This document shows positions 30,924-32,720 of a DNA stretch of 32,720 nucleotides, piece by piece (position 1 is the first letter of the stretch; every line of letters begins with the position of its first letter). The notes under the pieces are model-generated. The model was not told the origin of the DNA. It saw nothing but the letters and a program-made list of their open reading frames with translations, and did no database searches. The stretch lies in contig JAISFV010000031.1 in assembly GCA_031263445.1 (NCBI GenBank), positions 1 to 32,720 on the forward strand. The letters run 5' to 3'. Source of the stretch: Synergistaceae bacterium (lineage in GTDB: Bacteria > Synergistota > Synergistia > Synergistales > Synergistaceae). Both the position numbers and the translations under genes were made by a program.

Positions 30924-32069
30924 ATGGGCGATGAGTCGTTCAGGCAAAAGCTCCAGAGTGTCCTAGACAGGACGAACGAATTTCTCGGCTACAGCATCGA
31001 CAATGTCGGCGGGATCCGGGACGACGTGGTACACGGCCTCCGGGATCTGTACGACGAGCTCAACCAGGTGCGCAAAGAGGTAAGCGAGGTCATGAGCGCA
31101 TACGACTCGGTAACTCAGGCATACAAGGAGGCGCGGAGGTCGCTCGTCAGCGCCGAGATGACGGACGACTACGATTTGCAGGCCAGGATCTATGCCGAGG
31201 CGGAACGATATATGCACCTCCGCGCGACGTTCGAGGAGCGCGAGCGCTATCTACGGAAGCGCAGGGATGACCTGGACCGCGAGAAGATCCGCATGGAGCG
31301 GATAATGGCCCACAGCACGAGTACCATGGGGAAGCTCCGCCTTGCGGTCGAGATACTGCGGAACAGGCTCGACTCCACGATGGCGGCCAGCTCGGCCGGG
31401 AATGCGGCTAACATCGCGAAGGCGCTCCAGTTCGTCGAGCGGGAGAACAAACGGCTGGCGCGCGAGATACACGACGGGCCGATACAGCAGTTCGCGGCCT
31501 CGATACTGTCGCTCGAATACCTGGAGCGGATCGCGGGCAAGGGCGACATGGCGGCCGTGAAGGAAGAGATTCAGAGGGTCAAGGAGCAGCAGCGCGAGGC
31601 CTTGGCCGATTTCAGGGGCTTTTTGATACAGCTCCAGCCCCTTGGCCTGGAAAAGGGCCTCGGGAGCGCCATCAGACGTCTCGCGGACAGCTACAGGGAG
31701 AGACACGGCGTGGATTTCCGCGCCCTGCTCTCGCAGGATGAGGATCAGTTCCCGGCCGTGCTGCGCTCCAACCTGTTCCGTATCATACAGGAGGCGGCTT
31801 CCAACGCCCTCCGGCACGGCGGCGCGAAGACGATAACCGTGAAGTACGAGTACACGAATAAGGAGCTATGCCTTTCCATCCAGGACGACGGGAGCGGTTT
31901 TGACATCGAGGCGGAGCGCGTAGCGGCTGCCGAGAGAGGTTCGTTCGGGCTGTCGAACATTTCCGAGCGGGTGCAGTTCGCGAGGGGTAACCTGAATATC
32001 GAAAGCGGCAAGGGCAAAGGGACGGAAATCACGATCACGGTTCCGATAGGAGGAGATGGCAGTGAATAA
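30924..32069 (+). CDS. DegS-like cytoplasmic sensor histidine kinase
   Basis: A 381-residue soluble kinase without membrane segments. Residues ~10-170 form a long coiled-coil sensor like that of DegS. The HisKA_3 box is REIHDGPIQQF with phospho-acceptor H183; the ATPase has the N box with N294 (EAASNALRHG) and the G box DDGSGFD (321-327), then GTEITITVP. It phosphorylates the following response regulator. The ATG at 30924 has only a distant GGGGAGG (14 bases away). An ATG-to-TAA mini-ORF (30901-30924) ends exactly on the start (TAATG). The 3' end overlaps the regulator gene by eight bases. The signal is unknown. Confidence 0.92.
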   Translation: MGDESFRQKLQSVLDRTNEFLGYSIDNVGGIRDDVVHGLRDLYDELNQVRKEVSEVMSAYDSVTQAYKEARRSLVSAEMTDDYDLQARIYAEAERYMHLRATFEERERYLRKRRDDLDREKIRMERIMAHSTSTMGKLRLAVEILRNRLDSTMAASSAGNAANIAKALQFVERENKRLAREIHDGPIQQFAASILSLEYLERIAGKGDMAAVKEEIQRVKEQQREALADFRGFLIQLQPLGLEKGLGSAIRRLADSYRERHGVDFRALLSQDEDQFPAVLRSNLFRIIQEAASNALRHGGAKTITVKYEYTNKELCLSIQDDGSGFDIEAERVAAAERGSFGLSNISERVQFARGNLNIESGKGKGTEITITVPIGGDGSE

Positions 32070-32720
32070 GATCAGGGTAGCGATAGCCGACGACCACCGC
32101 TTGTTCCGGGAGGGGCTGAGGAGGCTGCTCGAGCTGGAGGGCGACATCAAGGTCGTCGGCGAGGCGAAGGACGGCGCCGAAGCCGTCGACATGGTCCTTT
32201 CCACGATGCCGGACATAGTCCTTCTCGACATCAACATGCCGAAGATGGACGGCGGACAGGTCGTGAAGCACCTGAAGAGCGCCAAGCTCCACACCAAGTT
32301 CGTCGCCATAACGGCATACGATGACGAGGAACACCTGGCGTCCCTCTCCGCCATCGGGATAAACGGATATATCCTCAAGTCCTCCAGCATGCCCGACCTC
32401 ATCGCCGCACTGCACGCGGTTTACGGCGGCGAGTCATACGTGGATCCCAAGGTGGCGGGCAAGCTCCTGTCCAGCTTCCAGAAGCGGAAGGAGGAGCAGG
32501 ACGTGATGTTCCTCCTGACCCAGCGCGAAAAGGAGGTCCTGTTCTGGCTCTCGCAGGGCTTCAACAACGCCGAGATCTCGGCCAAGATGGTGCTCTCGGA
32601 GAAGACGGTAAAAAACCACGTGAGCCACCTGCTGAAAAAACTCGGCCTGAACGACCGCACCCAGGCCGCCGTGCTTGCCTGGCGCATGGGGCTGGTGCAG
32701 AGCTCGTCCGACTCGATGAA
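32062..32720 (+). CDS. DegU-like LuxR/NarL-family response regulator, 3' partial
   Basis: The frame starts at GTG 32062 after AGGAGGAG and is still open at the right edge (219 codons seen). Residues 1-120 are a receiver: acidic D10/D11, phospho-acceptor D56 (VLLDINMP), T84 and K106. From ~150 there is an HTH of the LuxR/NarL type (LTQREKEVLFWLSQG, then NNAEISAKMVLSEKTVKNHVSHLLKKL). It is the partner of the upstream kinase, whose 3' end overlaps it. The targets are unknown. The C-terminus is not seen, though the HTH seems complete, so few residues are missing. Confidence 0.95.
   Translation, partial: MNKIRVAIADDHRLFREGLRRLLELEGDIKVVGEAKDGAEAVDMVLSTMPDIVLLDINMPKMDGGQVVKHLKSAKLHTKFVAITAYDDEEHLASLSAIGINGYILKSSSMPDLIAALHAVYGGESYVDPKVAGKLLSSFQKRKEEQDVMFLLTQREKEVLFWLSQGFNNAEISAKMVLSEKTVKNHVSHLLKKLGLNDRTQAAVLAWRMGLVQSSSDSM

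Overview
The window looks like a piece of the chromosome of a GC-rich anaerobe, most likely a member of the Synergistota (Synergistes/Cloacibacillus type). The reasons are the mix of genes: ferredoxin-like and flavodoxin redox proteins, an [FeFe]-hydrogenase-like sensor, two D-aminopeptidases with a large peptidase-like hydrolase, class II fructose bisphosphatase, a RicT/YaaT-HolB-Tmk-YaaR block and a DegS/DegU-type pair. Codon use also favours ATA and AGG. The taxonomic call is inference from gene content; no rRNA or other marker is present.

Left part (1-5500): a partial VOC/glyoxalase gene enters from the left edge and is followed by a 50-codon remnant of an Fe-S protein that has lost its middle. 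A more AT-rich stretch (about 465-1427) then holds a small toxin-immunity-like pair: a BECR-nuclease-like C-terminal domain and a CPCC-family protein. Next, on the minus strand, come a fusion of a divergent [FeFe] hydrogenase with a methyl-accepting chemotaxis output domain and an AbrB-family membrane protein. A plus-strand flavodoxin-ferredoxin gene follows.

Middle part (5500-16200): a plus-strand run encodes queuine tRNA-ribosyltransferase (tgt), threonylcarbamoyl-AMP synthase (Sua5/TsaC), an Fe-S aldo/keto reductase, two M55 D-aminopeptidases (DppA type) and a CocE/NonD hydrolase. It converges on alanine racemase (alr), so D-amino-acid/peptide metabolism clusters here. A roughly 420-base non-coding stretch follows, with a strong promoter and a terminator-like hairpin in front of a solitary citX. 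Then come a DegT-family aminotransferase and a convergent ferritin.

Right part (16850-32720): hisF-hisH lie on the minus strand. Divergent from them is a long, tightly overlapping plus-strand operon: tmk, yaaR, holB-like, ricT, ftsY, an unrecognised PAS-like gene, a bacteriohemerythrin whose start is frameshifted, a DUF4416 gene, purB and glpX. A glutaredoxin, a FolB-like protein lacking key catalytic residues and pgi follow. pgi converges on an orphan PEP-synthase ATP-binding-domain protein, which diverges from a DegS-like histidine kinase and a DegU-like response regulator cut by the right edge.

Genes with shared function overlap or nearly touch (ATGA, GTGA and TAATG-type junctions), implying coupled translation. 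Recognisable sigma70-type promoters occur at 5639-5647 (tgt), 13970-13998 (leader upstream of citX), 18322-18350 (tmk operon), 26854-26882 (glutaredoxin) and 30863-30891 (DegS). Two convergent gene pairs (12702-12720 and 16165-16196) are separated by strong GC hairpins without U tracts. I found no rRNA, tRNA, CRISPR array or intact mobile element.
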